Shown: positions 1-14,430, numbered from the stretch's first letter. The stretch is 64,000 bases of DNA from Liolophura sinensis (GCF_032854445.1 NC_088298.1:14497504-14561503); one strand, 5' to 3'. A program made the numbers and translations. Notes: generated by a model not told the origin, from the letters alone.

Positions 1-368
1 TGCTTTATTTTGTTCATTTCAGCCATGGCAGAGATTATTTAGCGAATGAAGGCCAGTCTCCGCCAGTCATTATGCAGGTCGTTACAATCAATAAAGCCTT
101 GGTACAGTGATTCATAGACTAATTAAGTTGACGGCGTGCGCTTCATGAACTCTGGGTTCATACTTTAGATCATACAGGCAGGTCACAATCCCACCACCAG
201 CTAATTACAGGTAGCATGGAAAGATTTTAATTTACCCTATTTGCGATAAAACTTAAACTCCCAAAAAGTGCATTTTGGAGTTTAATAAGGGACATGAAAT
301 ATTACCTGATGTCAAAGATTATGTGAGATGTACATTTGTGAGTAGGATCTGTACATGTAGAGTATTCT

Positions 369-494
369 ACCTTTCAAACAAACGTCAAAGCACCTTTTAA
401 ACAAACCTCAAAGCACCTTTTAAACAAATCTCAAAGCACCTTTCAAACAAACCTCAAAGCACCTTTCAAACAAACCTCAAAGCACCTTTCAAAG
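369..494 (+). repeat. 23-bp tandem repeat, 5.5 copies
   Basis: Units of ACCTTTCAAACAAACCTCA plus AAGC, with T/C variation at two sites. Confidence 0.93.
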
Positions 495-534
495 AGCAAT
501 GGAACCTTTTTGTATGTTCACAGAGTGTTTATTC

Positions 535-712
535 AAATATATTCTGAAGGCATTATTCTATGTAGACTGATAAAATTATACTTTTTGCAAAGCCCTGAAA
601 TTGGCCAATTTATCACATGTAGTTTTGTCTCCAAAATGGGATTGTAAATGTGCATAGATTGCTCTGAAAGCTGCTCTTTCAAATGAGAAAAGGTTGAGGA
701 ATTGGGATAGCT
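535..712 (+). repeat. Interspersed repeat D, copy 1
   Basis: About 180 bp containing GAAGGCATTATTCT, TAAAATTATACTTTTTGCA, GAAATTGGCCAATTT, TTTTGTCTCCAAAAT and GAGAAAAGGTTGAGGAATTG. The same blocks recur in order at 16640, 52460 and, reversed, at 55063. No terminal repeats or coding sequence seen; class unknown. Confidence 0.7.
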
Positions 713-990
713 TATAGTCGTGGCCAAATACAGTATACTGTCCTCTTGGTTTAGTTTTTCGCTATCTCTGTTGCCGCTTTTCATATTTTCATGTAGACAA
801 ATTGCATTGATGTGTCTGTGCAATAATTTATACTTGATAATTTGACAATAATGCCATTTTGCCTCTATTTATTCTAAGAACATACATGTGCTGCATGACA
901 GTGCTTTAGGTAAGCAAGCAATTTTGAATCCATATTTTTGGCCTGTTTGACGTAATAAAGTCTGTAGGGTTGAATGTAGAGTATAAGAAC

Positions 991-1032
<42 letters not shown>
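991..1032. repeat. (AT)n microsatellite
   Basis: Uninterrupted AT run apart from one TTT near 1018. Confidence 0.95.
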
Positions 1033-2349
1033 CTGTTTAACATATTTACCAGTAATGTAATCATCAGTGTTTTTGAAGAGACATTTAGTAAATGTGTATG
1101 TTGTACATTGGGCCATAGAAGCTTTTGTTGCCCAACATGTATATAACCATCATTACAGTCAGAATCTGGCTGAAACCTTACAGGAACAAGTTGTGTCTTT
1201 GGTTCTCTCAGAAATCTCAGGGTATGAAATGCCAGTGTCAGATGTTAAGCCTGTGGATCTGTGTCTTTGATACCCGACACCAAGGTTTGTGATCGTCTTG
1301 GGTCATCGCCATAGCATTGAATGTCTTGATCATCTCTGCGCAGTGATCAAGTACTTGTTTGAGTCAGCCAGCAGAAAAACAAAACGATGTTCGTCAGCTT
1401 CAGACAGTTGGTGTTGTCGTGTTTGAAAGCGCTGGCCCCTCTAATGCCATTAACAGTAGTTGCTTAGGCCAGAAGCTTGTTTTTTCTTTTCTTGCTGCAG
1501 GATTCGGCAGTTTGGATTGGAGCTGGAGAAGCATGGTTGTTAACTACGCAATAAGGGACGCCGACAGGGTAAATAATTCAGAGGTCTCTATATGTGCACT
1601 GATGAAGTTAAAGGTCACTGGGGTAGAAAAAAAAATTGAAGAAAACAAAATGCAGTGTTAACCTGTAAGTGAACCAATTGATGTGTCTATTGATTCCTGA
1701 CCAGATCATTTTCAGTTTGCTGCGACAACAACAGTGATATGCACATATAGCATCTTACAATCACAGGCAGTTTGATAGTGGAATTTTGTCATGAAGCCCT
1801 TCCTGAATCTCTTTTTCACACAGTTTCTCAATTTTAGCACCTGTAAAAGAAGACAGTTGTAGTGATAACACTGATCGATTAGAAATTTGCAAAATACTCT
1901 CGAAACCAACAATGATGTTTTAACATACATGATTATAATTATTTAGATGCCATTTTTAGACTAGCATGCATTCACATATACATGTGTATAAAACTGAAAT
2001 ATCATAAATTATAAAGAATGCTTTTTGGAAAATGATGTTGAGAAAAAAGTAACCTATGGTGACATTCATTGATCTTCAGTACATATGATCTTTGGTACAT
2101 ATTTACAACATGTATGTATTGATAAATATATCTTTGGTATTTATTGGATTGCATTGGTATTTATTTGGATTGAAAAGGACAAGCTCGTTCATAACAAGTG
2201 AAGTTTGTAATTGGTTATTATGTTGAATGCAGTATATATGACAGGAGGTCAACAATAATGTTGCCTCTCTGGTTTTTCTATGTTGGTATCATAATGGCCA
2301 GAAATGTAAGACCAGGGTTAGGGTCTTAAGTAAAATTGCGACCGGGATG

Positions 2350-2775
2350 GTCACCTTCATTTATCTTCATTCCATGTCTAACGTAGATAGGAAAACTCTC
2401 CAAAGCGTTCTCAGTAACAACAGGCATTTATTACACATAACAACATGGGAGTGACCAGACTCTGAGGTCCTTACAGGTCAACTCCCTTAAACCCCTCTTC
2501 TCTTTGAGAAACAACCATATTTATAAATACAATAGTTTGTTTACCTAACCATTAGTAACAGTTGCTGGTCTAAACTTGCTCTTTAATAACAGACACTGAC
2601 TGACTAGTTAAATGTACATGTGGTAAGTTAATCTACTTAACTCTGCACACTTAACCTGCTTAACTCTGTATGTTAATGTATATGAATTATTAGCTGGTCA
2701 TAAATGTATGAAGTATGAATGTGATCCAATGCTGGCACCTGCCTAATCCTATCCCCCATTTATTCCTATAGTCCA
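2350..2775 (-). mobile_element. Possible solo LTR, - strand
   Basis: Read on the - strand, the segment has a TATA-like ATTTATAAATAT, then CTGGTCACTCCCATGTTG, an AATAAA signal (TGTGTAATAAATGCCTG) and CTGAGAACGCTTTGGAGAG, an R/U5-like layout. TGTCTAACG near 2374 and a CTACA end near 2787 could be termini, but no target duplication was found. Low confidence. Confidence 0.3.
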
Positions 2776-2887
2776 GAGTACACTACAAAGGCTTACCAGA
2801 TGCATACGTGTAAATTTGTCAAATGGATTATTAAAATTCCCTATTTTTTTTTTATTTTTGTGAAGGCTGTCGTTTAATGTAAACCAA

Positions 2888-2958
2888 TGCAGAGAGTATT
2901 CCCAATTTAAACAACCAAGGACTTAAATTACTTGTAAATTTTATAGCATACCCTTTTT
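2888..2958 (+). repeat. ~70-bp dispersed repeat, copy 1
   Basis: TATTCCCAATTTAAACAACC, AAATTACT.GTAAA and TATA.CATACCC recur at 3573-3640. Confidence 0.75.
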
Positions 2959-3572
2959 TAGGAATTATAGTTCTTGATATATGTTTGCTGTAAAATTTAT
3001 TGTACAGTATTAGAAGGAGGGGGGTGTTATTTTATATTCTAACTATTTCTTCATCATACAGCAGTGTTTATTACTGCTGTGATGTAATATCCAGCCTGTG
3101 CTTCCTTAGATGTGGGCTTGTCAAGGAAGTTGCTTTTTTCCACATGCACATATTTTATTGGAATAAGCTTCTTTTTTCTTTTTTTTTCCTTTTTGAGCTT
3201 CATCCATTTTTGAGATATACTCTTTCAATAACCTCTTCGATTTTTTTCTACAGTTCTGCGAACTGTCAGAATTGCAAATAGAATCTAACACTAGCGGCTT
3301 TCATGCAGATGAAATGATCATATGCATGCAACTTTATGTTCCTCGTGCAGAAGGTCACTTAAGTCTTATTTGAAAAATATTACCGTTGCAGTGAGATTTT
3401 TGGTTTAGCCTCTTGATCTGTGTAATGAGTTGTCCAAAAGGTCACTTTTAAGCCAAAAATTCTTGAGTATATATTTTTTGTTTCAAAGCATGTACCAATA
3501 AAGAATGCTCCCAGTACAATTGCGTCACTTTGAGGTTAGGTTTATGAGGACAGGAAAACCAATGGTCTTCCG

Positions 3573-3640
3573 ATGCAGACAGTGTTCCCAATTTAAACAA
3601 CCAAAAACCTAAATTACTCGTAAAGGTTATACCCTTTTGG
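3573..3640 (+). repeat. ~70-bp dispersed repeat, copy 2
   Basis: Counterpart of 2888-2958: TGTTCCCAATTTAAACAACC, AAATTACTCGTAAAGG, TTATACCC. Confidence 0.75.
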
Positions 3641-6600
3641 GAGTTTAATGATAAGTTTCTCTCTGGTCATGGAAAATATACAAAATAATTTTTTAAGAGA
3701 TATACGCTACAAAGCCCTCTGTGCAAAAACTAACACTCAGTCGAGCATGTGCTGGCTAATAAAGTCAAATGCGCGTCGAAAATATATGGAACAATTTAGG
3801 TTTAGAAGTGTGGTATGGGCTGAAACGCTGGCAATCAAAGGAAGAAATATTAATTAATTTATTTATCTGATTGGTGTTTAAACATGGTACCCAACATTAA
3901 TTAAAACGTAGCTAACAGGATTTTTTCCCAGATGAGCTTAATTAACCAGGTCGTATCAAATACCCTGAACAAAAGCATCAGGTCAAGCACAGGTGTCATT
4001 TTGTTGACAAGTCTAATAAAATATGTTAGGAAGGAATGAATGTCCGATGTTCATGGTTTTGCAGGCTGTTTATAGCTTGTTCGTTGTCTGGTCATATATG
4101 TAAAAGTCTGCGCAAAGAACTGTGTGATATCTAACGTACCTGATCATGGGTTTGACGTAGACCACAGACGTTTAGATTTAAGAAACCGAATGTCTCTCTT
4201 TTTTTTTTCCCCTTTCTCTTCAGCTCTCCTTCTCTTTTTCTGTCGAAGTGGACTTCCTTAATTATTGTATATATTTATGGTTGCTATGGGGACAGGAAAT
4301 TGATTGGTCTTTTTTGACAGATTCAATTTTTAGTGACATCCTTGGAATTTCCCCAGACAGCATTTATTCTAATTTACATGAGCTTGCTGATCCTAAATTA
4401 TATCTCATCTAGCCTTCTACTGCCACCATTAAAATCTGTACCAGCCGGTAAATATTAACGCAGAATGCAAAAAAATCCTGTGGAGAAATGCAATAAAGGT
4501 AACATTAGGAAGCAGACCTGCATTTGATATAATGGGTAAACATAATTTGAAAGAAAAACTGCTGTTTTCTTTGGAGTGTTTTCAAAAGAAAAAATTGAAG
4601 GGGAATAATAAAACAAATCATAATGTACAAAAAATTAATTTGGCAGATTGCATTACATATACATTGTATAGGTAAGTGTACAACTGAAGAAAAAATTAAG
4701 GAATGATAAAAACATTCTCTGTTTCTTGCTAATTTTAAAATGTTTTTGGATCTCTACAAATTTTGTGTATTTGAAATCTGAGCTCTGACTTTTGCCTCAC
4801 CCTAGCATAGCCTGGCTTATATGCCTCCTAATGATCTGACTCTGTCAATCAGCTTGATGGTTTAAGTTCCTTTATTAGACAATGGCAAATGCATTGGCAG
4901 CTATAAGTGCCTTGGGGGCTTCGTTGGACAGCTTTTATTGTAGATGTGTCACACGACCTATTGCCATGGCAATCATTACATGCAATTTAATGAAAATTTA
5001 TATGAAGTATACCTGATGCTAAGTTAGCACTTGGGGGGGCTCTCTAAAATAAATGGAAATATTTGCAAAATTAGATACTATTGTATTCCCTAGTTGACAC
5101 GTATTGCTCTTGGTAAACCTTAAATTATGTGGCATTGTGCAAACCTAGTACATGATCAGGTCTAATGACGTTTAGGGAGATGTCTTTGTCGACAGGGGAA
5201 TTGCAGAGCCAGTGGATGAATCTGGTTGCTATGTATATAGCGGATCCAAATGTTTGTATATGTAGCCCTCAGATTTTTACTCCATCACTACAAGCTCAGA
5301 TCATCGCACAGATCATCATTTTCCATATCAGCATATTTCCATAAAATAAAAAAATAAAAAAAGACAAAGGAAAAGAAAAATGGCACAGATTTTATCATAT
5401 GCATGTGGGGTTTTTTCTTAGCGTCCTGTTAAGAGTACAAAGTGGGTATTTGTGCATGAGATAATCGGCCTGGACAAACCACCCTGGATTAAGGTGCAGT
5501 TTCTCCCATGTGTAAGCTATGTTAAGTTCATACATTGCTTCTGAGCTCAAATTGAAAGAAGAAAACAATATGATTAAGTAGATCTTTTGAAGTATTGTAA
5601 TTAAGAAATTGCAATATGGCTATGTTTGATTTGTGAACCGATCAAATATATGTGCCACTGTTTCAATAGAGAGCGAGTTTCAACATCTGCATGCATGCCG
5701 GAGGCGGAGTTTAGATGCTTAACATTAGAAAAAGGATTTCTGCTGGGTGGAAGAGCTCAACAAAGGGAGACAATCTGCCTGCTGATAGAGGGCAACGCTG
5801 TGACTTACGATACGTCAGTGGATGATTGCTGGTAGATTTTTGCTACACCATATCAGCAGTTGTACCACTGATTTGTTGTCTGTTTACTAACTCATCTTTA
5901 CCGCCATGCCCTAACCAAGCCTCTAACATTTAAGCTTTTTGTTGTTGTTGTTGTTGTGCCTTTTGCTTCATTGCTTAATTATCTTCTTCCATCTTTCAGC
6001 TAAACTCAACTGTTTCAATTTCTTACACGTGCTCCCATCTTAGAAAGTCAAAATTGCATGTTTCTTAAAGTAAAATTTCACTTGTTTTCCTTTTCTACAT
6101 TTTAATTACTTTACCGGAGAATTCCTTTCATGTTAATTTCCATTGATAACTTGATCAGTCCTTTTCAAGGTTGATCAGTGTTTCCTATTCATTTTGATTT
6201 GTTCTGTTTTTTTTTATGAGACAGTGTTTTGTAGCAAGTTTGTAAGTGTCACTATCTGTTCACCTATAAACACAAAATGATGTCTGAATCTAGGAGTAAA
6301 TATTTTTATTATAAAACTTAAATCTAATCAGATTCATCCGTTAAGTAGACCTTATGACTTTTGCCTTTGGTGGATATCCATAAGGTGATGATGTTCATGT
6401 CTTGATCTGGAAAGTAAAATAAATTTTGCATTATGACGTTTCCCCGAGGGTTTATTTAAAGGTGAGAGAGCACTATGTAAAATAATTAACATCCAAGTTG
6501 ATGACATTTGTAAATCCTGACCTGATGAATTAACCACTTCCTCGTTGTCCCCATGTGTAGATATTACCAAAGATGCTAAATACACAGATTTAATAGAAGA

Positions 6601-9589
6601 AAGGAAGTATTAACTTAAAATGTAACTCCACTATGAAAAGTTCAGTAAAGCTTGTATTAAGAGCATTGTGGAAATTCATTGCACAGGCTGTCAGACAGTG
6701 TCATGGGTTAACACCCGTTGCATCGGTATGAAGGACTTACGCATTCTGATTTAAAAGCCTTAATAAATGTGCTCCCTGTTCTCTCAGTTGTCTTTTGTCA
6801 ACCTTCATATGATTGGTCTGTGATATACATGTATGTGTACCAGCCATTATAATTTGACATCAATGTTATAGAGACATATCTCGGAGGACATTACAGCGTC
6901 AGCATGTCCCTGTAGATTTCCCGGATGATTGAAATATATCAGTCCTGCTTTGATTCTGTGAAAGCGATGATAAAGCAGAAAATGTCGTGGGATAAGTCAA
7001 TAGTTAATTCAACCTTAGATAATGAAAAGAGTTCCCTGTTTGCAATAATTAAAACATATCAATGTTTGAAGTATTAAATACAATAATGCAAGGAAACACA
7101 AAGAGATTGTAAATCATGACATAAGGTTCATATTTAAGAATGTCAGCCTTCTGATGAGGAAAATCATTGGATTGTTTATTTAACTGAAAATTTGCTTTAC
7201 TGTTTCAGTTTTCAGAACATATTTTTTTAGACATTTATCTGTCAGACAAGGTTATAACTGTACAACCTGAAAAGCTCAGTTGTCAAAGTTTAGGCAATTC
7301 ACATTTTCATCTTATTATTCCATTAATAAGGTAGAAAACATTTTAAAATGAGAGAATGAAATCTAAAAAAAACTTCCCTTAAATGCTATATCCATAAATC
7401 GTTGTTGTGATGTCACTTTCAGTTTCAGTTTCTTTCACCAATTAGAATACTGGGACGTAATGCTGGTATTAAATTACAAGTTCTAACAAGTTCGAAGGGT
7501 GGAGGTGTTTTTTTGAAAGCAGCACGGCTCTTTCATCAAACTTTTTCACTCATCAAAAATAATTCATCAGAGTTTGGATGAAAATCAAGCAACAAGGCAG
7601 CAAGGGTTTTCCGTGTATGTTTTCACTGTTGTTTTTGTGAGTTTCTGTGTTTTATTGTGTTGATTGAATTAATCACTGATTTCTAATTTTTCAGCCAGTT
7701 CCTGTTTAGTGATTCAGCGGAGAATGATGGAATACTTTAATAGCATAATCTGACTTTCAGGTGAATCAGCTGATTAATATGAATAGATAACAAGATGAGT
7801 GTTTTAGTGGCATGCTCATTAAGCACATGTATAAGAGGAGAGCGGGGTGTGAATAAAGCTTTATTTCGTCTATCAGTCTTTTTTTCTATGTTGGAATATT
7901 AAATGTGATGACAACACAGAATTTTGAGTAATTCTAAACCTTGCATTGACATCTAATATATTGCAATTAACATAACTGCATCACTGCTGCCACTTATAAT
8001 TATTTACAGTGAAGCCCTAACTGTGATAAATTGGCAAAAGTCCGAATTTCACAATCTGTGTGACCATTTGCCGGCTGTCATCATTGCTCTTAGTTTACTC
8101 TCAATGCTGTATGGTCTTTTATATTTCATAAACAGATAAGGATGAATGCAATTTTATATTACACAAGGACATTTCTCTGTTTCAAACCCACCCCACTGAA
8201 ATCATTTGTTCATATTGTTGGAACAATAAAGATGATGTATTGAACACCTGGTGGTATGATTAATTAAGCGAAATTCATGCAACACCACATGAATTTTACC
8301 ACTGGCTCCTATTTGTGTTACATTACATTCTATAGTATTATTTTTATTCCGTTGGCCTATCATCATGATTGTATGGACATTAAGGTTTGTGATAAGTTGA
8401 TAACCGAGCGCCATTGTGTTCATAGAAAACCGTTTTATCACAGTAGTTGTAAGTGTGACAGTATTTGCCTTGGTACTTCACCACATAGTGAACCAGACAA
8501 CAGATTGTAAACACTTCATAAAATAATGAATTAGATCGAGAGTTCAAACCCATGGCCGATTTACTACAAGTTAACCAGAATGCACTAAGTGCAAGACTTG
8601 GGTACCTTCACCCTTTTTGTATCATGCACAAACCGCTCCATTCCTCAAAAGTAAAATAATAGATTGGTGCCATAGGACTTTCATCATTTCCAGAATATTC
8701 ATTTGGCAAGCTTGCCTCTGGCATACCACTAGCTAGCAGGCTTCTAACATTCCACTACTACTCATCGGTTGATGGTACTGAAATAAAGCTTAAATATTAT
8801 TTGTGGGTATGTTCACGCACCATCAGACCAACCATACCTTTCAGCGTCCACTCCACTTAACCATACGAGTAGCACACAACAAGCAAACCACTGGCCAGAT
8901 AGAGACAGGCAACTCAGGCACACGCTAGCCATGAAGAGAAGTTTCACAGAGCATTATCACAGTTAAGCATGCTTATATGTATCTTCACCAAGGACACAGG
9001 GTTATAAAGACTCTTAGTCTGGACGTTTTGAAACTATCAATTGCCAATTTTCTGGATGATATTTGAGACAGTTAGTCAAACTGCCTTCTGTGGCTTGTGT
9101 GGGGTACTCTCCAAAAGGTGTCTATTTTTTAGTCCATTAAATGTAACTAATTATAAATTACCATATTTGTTCTAATTTTTAGGACTGATATAAGTAGTGC
9201 TGAAAGCAAAGAATTACATTTCTCTCTCAGTTTTTTTGAGAAAGTTAAGATATGAATATGTTGGTCATTAGATGTACTAACCATGTGCAAAAAAAAAAAA
9301 AAGAAACTAAGTATTCCTGTTACTGTTACATGTATACTGGTTAAAAAGAGCAGATCAGGTGTCCCAAAAATTAGAAGAATTAGAATGCACCTGACATAGT
9401 TATATCCATTTGGTAGCCAAGCAACCATTTTTGTTCAATTTTCCTCATAGATGGCAATTTTTCACTAAAAAAACATGATACTTGTAAATTTAGTCATTTC
9501 AGTAGGTCTCTAGGTAATGCTTATAAAAGAATAACTCAGTTAGAGCATTATACCACTGTTGTTTTATGAGCAAGAACAATACAGTGACA

Positions 9590-9798
9590 CCAATGCGGTC
9601 GCTGTGAGTTCAAGTCCAGCTCATGCTGGCTTCCTCTCCGGCTGTACGTGAGAAGGTCTGTCAGCAACCTGCGGATGGTCATGGGTTTCCCCCGGGTTCT
9701 GCCCGGTTTCCACCCACCATAATGCTGGCCGCCGTGGTATAAGTGAAATATTCTTGAGTACGGCGTAAAACACCAATCAAAAAAAAAAAAAAAAAAAT
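9590..9798 (+). mobile_element. SINE family B, 5'-truncated
   Basis: Starts just upstream of the B box (CCAATGCGGTCGCTGTGAGT) and ends in a long A run after CACCAATC. Perfect 13-bp target duplication CAATACAGTGACA at 9577-9589 and 9799-9811. Confidence 0.93.
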
Positions 9799-10490
9799 CA
9801 ATACAGTGACAGAGATGTTCATGTACGGGTATATTTAATGATTTTAGTTAATCGTGAGTTAATTAGTCATTGGTTATGAGCATGCAATGTTGTACAGACA
9901 ACTGAACAAAAATAAATATTCATATTATTATTTATGTGATATAAATATTGTAATCAAGTAAAAAGATGATCTAGTATCAGATAAATATTAAATAGGAATA
10001 GATTCTGTTATTATGCTAATTCTACATTCTCAATGAGATCAGGTGTCCCTTGCTAGCATATACCATGAATGCCTTCTCTATGCACTGCCTCTGACAAGCC
10101 AGATAGGGCAGAAATGTTACCCCCTGGTGTTCGCTCTGCTTGTAAAATTAAATTTTTTATTCACTGATTTGCATGGAAAGCTACTTGATGCATCCCATGT
10201 AGAGCTGCAGAGGGAAACACAAGCACTTGCATGGAAAGGCAAGTCATTCTGTAATGTTACTCAAGGGAGATAATCAGCCATGCTACAAAATGCCAAGGAC
10301 TGGCATATGTGCTGGGAGCTTTTTTTAATGGATTCATGTGGATTATTGCAACATGTTTCAATTATTGTAAAATAAGAGCATGCTGTGATGTGCTCTACCA
10401 ACATACACAGACACCTTGAAAGAAAATTTCAAGATTTTGAGTTTAAATCAAAGCTGTTTGAAGGTTGATATCTAATTGCCTGCATGTAAG

Positions 10491-10848
10491 TGTGTCTACT
10501 TCGGGATGGGGGGTGGGGTGGGGCAGTAGATCCAGGGTCAGTCTTGGGTTGGGTAACACCTAAGACCTTAAAAGAGGAGGAAGTTGTAGCTTCCTCACTT
10601 GGCATTCGGCATTAAGGCGATTATGGGTACCCATATCAGTGTAATGGCTCAGGTGGGGCGGCTTACTTGCCTTCGGTTATGCGTCTCAGTGAAGCAACAC
10701 TAGATAAAAGAGCATTGGAAATAGTCCTGCAACAAGGAGTTACATTAAATCCACTCTAAGGGACTCCTTCATCGTCATATGACGAGTATGACGTTAAAAA
10801 TTGTTAAGTACGACGTTAAACACCCAAGCACTCGCAAACTCACTCACT
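10491..10848 (+). mobile_element. SINE family A, head degraded
   Basis: The first ~40 bp of the head is replaced by a G-rich tract, then GCAGTAGATCCAGGGTCAG, GGAAGTTGTAGCTTCCTC, GTGAAGCAACACTAGATAAA, GAGTATGACG and GAGTACGACGTTAAACACC-like core (here AAGTACGACG) and a short CACT tail. CATGTAAG at 10483-10490 and 10849-10856 is a probable target duplication. Confidence 0.85.
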
Positions 10849-12969
10849 CATGTAAGGTTGTCCTTCATGGAAAGATGACGACCTTTGTTGGTAACTGTAT
10901 GGCAACAGGAAAGTGTAGTGAGCCTAGAGGTTTTGTATAATTCACTTCGGTTAGCGAAATAATCTTCTTTTACTGTTTGGTCAGTCTTTGGAGTCATTCT
11001 GTAAACATGAAAACAGTCAATAATACATCATCCAATTTACTGGTTGAAAGAATTTTTTAAATATCATGACTTCAAAGCTGAAAGAATTCGGTTTCAGAAG
11101 TCAAGTCATCTTTTTCGTGTTATGAAATCTATAATTTACATATTTTTACATATTTCGCATATCTCCTGGGCACCTGCCCATATCCCAGCCTTAGACTTAC
11201 TGTTGAACTAGTGATGTCTAATATATCCTTATTAACTAACATCATGTATTTGTTCATCCTAATGTGCCTATGCCATGATGCAAGGAGGCGTGGAAGTTGC
11301 TAGTATTCAAGCATTTACATGCACTTGAAGATGCCGTTCAACGTGAACCCTAACAGAGGTAAATTGGCAAGAGGCTGGATTTCATTGGTTTATTGGTGAC
11401 CGTTCACCAAACATCACACTGTCATTGCTGCTCTGGGTTAAACTATCCATAATGTGGTGTTCCGTATAGTAAATATAACTTCCACATCAAATGGTGGGTT
11501 AAGTTTAACATAGTTAGGGCAGGTTTATGGTGAAGTTTAGACACTAAATTTACGCCAGCTTAAAAATGCTTCTAAATCCCTCATGATCTCGCGTTATCGT
11601 TGGGACAAAGTTTTACGGTGAGTGTGACAAATCTTGGCCACAAGGTCAAAATGTTTGATATTATATTGCAGACGTTAGATGTGAGATTTGATTCATTCTT
11701 CGCAGCTTAGCTGACAGAAATGCCCAGCTGTTTTACTAACCTGGAACTTGATCTTTTCGAGTGTGCCAGCTATCCTGAATATGCCGTACACTTTAAATAT
11801 ATCTCCTTTAATCCTGCAGTAATTCTGACTGCATATCACCCAGTTTTCCTGAATGATAACAACCATAATGTCACAATTAACACAATGTACCTGGCACATC
11901 AACAGCAAGCCATACTTTGCTATCCACCATTTTTGATTCAAGTCCGCCACGCTAAGCATTATGTTCACAATGATAAACACGTGGAATGTTGGATTGTAAC
12001 CAAGACAATTGTAATATGGTTGTTTGGGAGATCTTCAATATTTGTTTTAATAATGAGCAGAGAGAACTGTAAGCAACTATTGTGAAAAGGGAAGATGATC
12101 TTAATTGTGGGAAGTCCATGATAGTAATGGAGCTACATGGTGGTTTTAAAAATTCTGATGCTGTTCAAGTTAATGCGTCAGTTGTGTTTGTGTGGTTGGT
12201 GACAGTAAGGTCTTAATTATTCCCGAATAATGAGGTGATATATTGAATTCAGACTCACCTGAAGACCACAGGAAACCTGCTTTCTTCGCATACAGCTTTG
12301 ACACTTAAAGTAAAAGAAAGCTAAAATATGAAGTTAGGTTCAACATACAGACACCTGAAAATTATGCATAAAAATGCTTTCATTTACTTTTTTTTTTTTA
12401 GATTTTTGTTAAAGTGTTAGAAGGCACTCAAATATTTGAATACTATGGTGGGCTGTATGAGCCATACTGACGGTTTCTGGGAACTCTGACGTGACATCAC
12501 CATTTTTTCCTGATGTTCACCAGAAGGAAGGATTTATTTCAGTAATCTTTTACTCATAGGTAAAAAGAGTTATTCCAACATTCAGTGTCGTGAGTAAAGT
12601 GGGATGAACTTCCCGTGACTTTAGAGTTGCCAGTCCCTGATAGAATGGTCCACCTCAGAATTCAAATGTTGAGCATTTACCTTTCATCACTGTTGCATAT
12701 ATACGTTTCATAATAAAATCACTGTGCCATATAATATGCAACTGCAAAAGGAATGCCTCTGACGTGTCTGTGAAGCACTTCTGAAGCCCCAATGTGAAGC
12801 ATTAATCAAGTAGCTATGAAGTACCCGCTTTAATAGCGCTTCAGTAGAAGGGCATTTGAAGTCCCCAAACCTAACTTCATCGAGATAGAAGGAAGTGCCC
12901 AAGAAGCAGGTCCAAAAATGTAGGGCTCTGTTCTAGGGATCATATCGAGGTTACACTTTTTGCAGTTGA

Positions 12970-13260
12970 AGAACTATCCAAGTTTGTAGAGCACCTCTGA
13001 AGTGCCTCCTAGTAGCCTGCTTAGTAGTAAAAGTTTAATTGTGAAGCGCCTCTGAAGCCCACCCATGGCGGCTGAATAATTGTTCAAGTTTCAGAAGTGC
13101 CTCTGAAACCCCTCCTACTAACTGAACATAAGTAGAAAAATTGTGTAAGTTTAGGAAGCCCCCCTGAAGCGCCTCATACCAGGCTGTATGGTAGTGGAAA
13201 AATTGTTCAAGTTTGTGAAGCGCCTCTGATCCCAGCTGCTCACAGTCGTTTCAAATGAAG
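12970..13260 (+). repeat. Degenerate ~55-62-bp tandem repeat
   Basis: Four to five units each with GAAGCGCCTCTGAAGCCC and AAAATTGTTCAAGTTT variants. Related GAAGCRCTTCTGAAGCC fragments occur from 12760 to 13370, so the original array was longer. Confidence 0.8.
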
Positions 13261-14430
13261 TGCATGGGAAGCGCTTTATAAGCGCTGGGGCTTCAGAAGG
13301 AGCACTCCAAGCCTGTTGGAAGTGCCTCTGAAGCCCTTGTGGAGCGCATCTGAAATAGGGGGCTTTATCTGGTGCAGGTGCTCCTTTTCTGGGCAGTGAA
13401 AAATGCCTTCACCTTTCTTTACAAATGCCAGTGGTTGAATTCCTCTGCCTGCGAATAGATCTAGCCGCCACTATTTGAGTGAAATAGTCTTGGAAATAGT
13501 GAAAAGGCCAATCGTTCACTCAGTTTATAGTCTGAGGATAAAGGCTGTCACATGTAGGAGAATTTGCCGTATTGAAATGTATGCATGTAGGTCATGTGAC
13601 TTTCATTTGTTACCAGTATGTTGTTCATGAATCATCTTGTCTGAGATGTGCGTGTCAGAAAGAAAAATAGGTAAAATAATATTTTTGAATTTTTCATATA
13701 CTAAGATTGTTATGCTTTCAATAAATTTGTGTCATCTGCAGACATTATAGGTAGATATATCCCCTTTCTGATTCTGTTGGATTCAGTTTTGCTTTTCTCT
13801 GGCAAAATATGCTCAGGCATATTCGACCGTTAACACTCTTCTGAATTTTGCAAACACTAACATTATGTGTTCTGTATATTGAGAAAAGACTGTTGAATTT
13901 TAACTACTTCAGTAGTTATGGTTTTATCAATGAGTAGCTGTCCTTCGGGGTCATGGAACAAATTGAATGGAATTGTCTTGAAGAGATTAAAAAAAACAAG
14001 AAAAATGTAAATGACATAAATGCAATGATAATCATTATAATCCATGGTGTATGATGTTCACAAATGTCCATCAGCACATTTTGAATTATTCATTTTTCTC
14101 TTGGCGGAAATGTAAATTTAACCTGTGTATTTTCCTGTTTTAAATCTTTGTCACAAATACGCATGTTCCCAAGCAAAAGCACAGACATTGATATATATCA
14201 CTGTTTTGAACTCCTTTTTTTTTTTTTGTTTTCTAATTTTGCTATGCTAAATGCAAGCCGATTAAAAATTACACTGGAATAGTTAGCCTTTTGATTGTGA
14301 TGAATTCTCAACCATAAAACACTTAACACGATGCATGGAATTCTTGGTTTTTATTTCTTAATACAGAGTTTATGATGTGGCCTAACATATTAAAATACAA
14401 AAAGCTTCTCACCTTTCTTCTTGAGGTGTA

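Noticed and set aside
1067-1270. Frame containing IEAFVAQHVYN, faintly like the hyccin segment before EIV
   Set aside because: Only a few residues agree, there is no donor at the expected place, and the flanking residues do not match.
1499-1568. Exon-like segment with a CTTGCTGCAG acceptor and a GACAGGGTAAAT donor
   Set aside because: No frame gives a hyccin-like or otherwise known peptide, and two frames hit stops within the segment.
11720-12085. 121-codon open frame on the + strand, with an overlapping 95-codon - frame
   Set aside because: No recognisable family, no splice context or codon signature, and a frame of this length is expected by chance in 64 kb.
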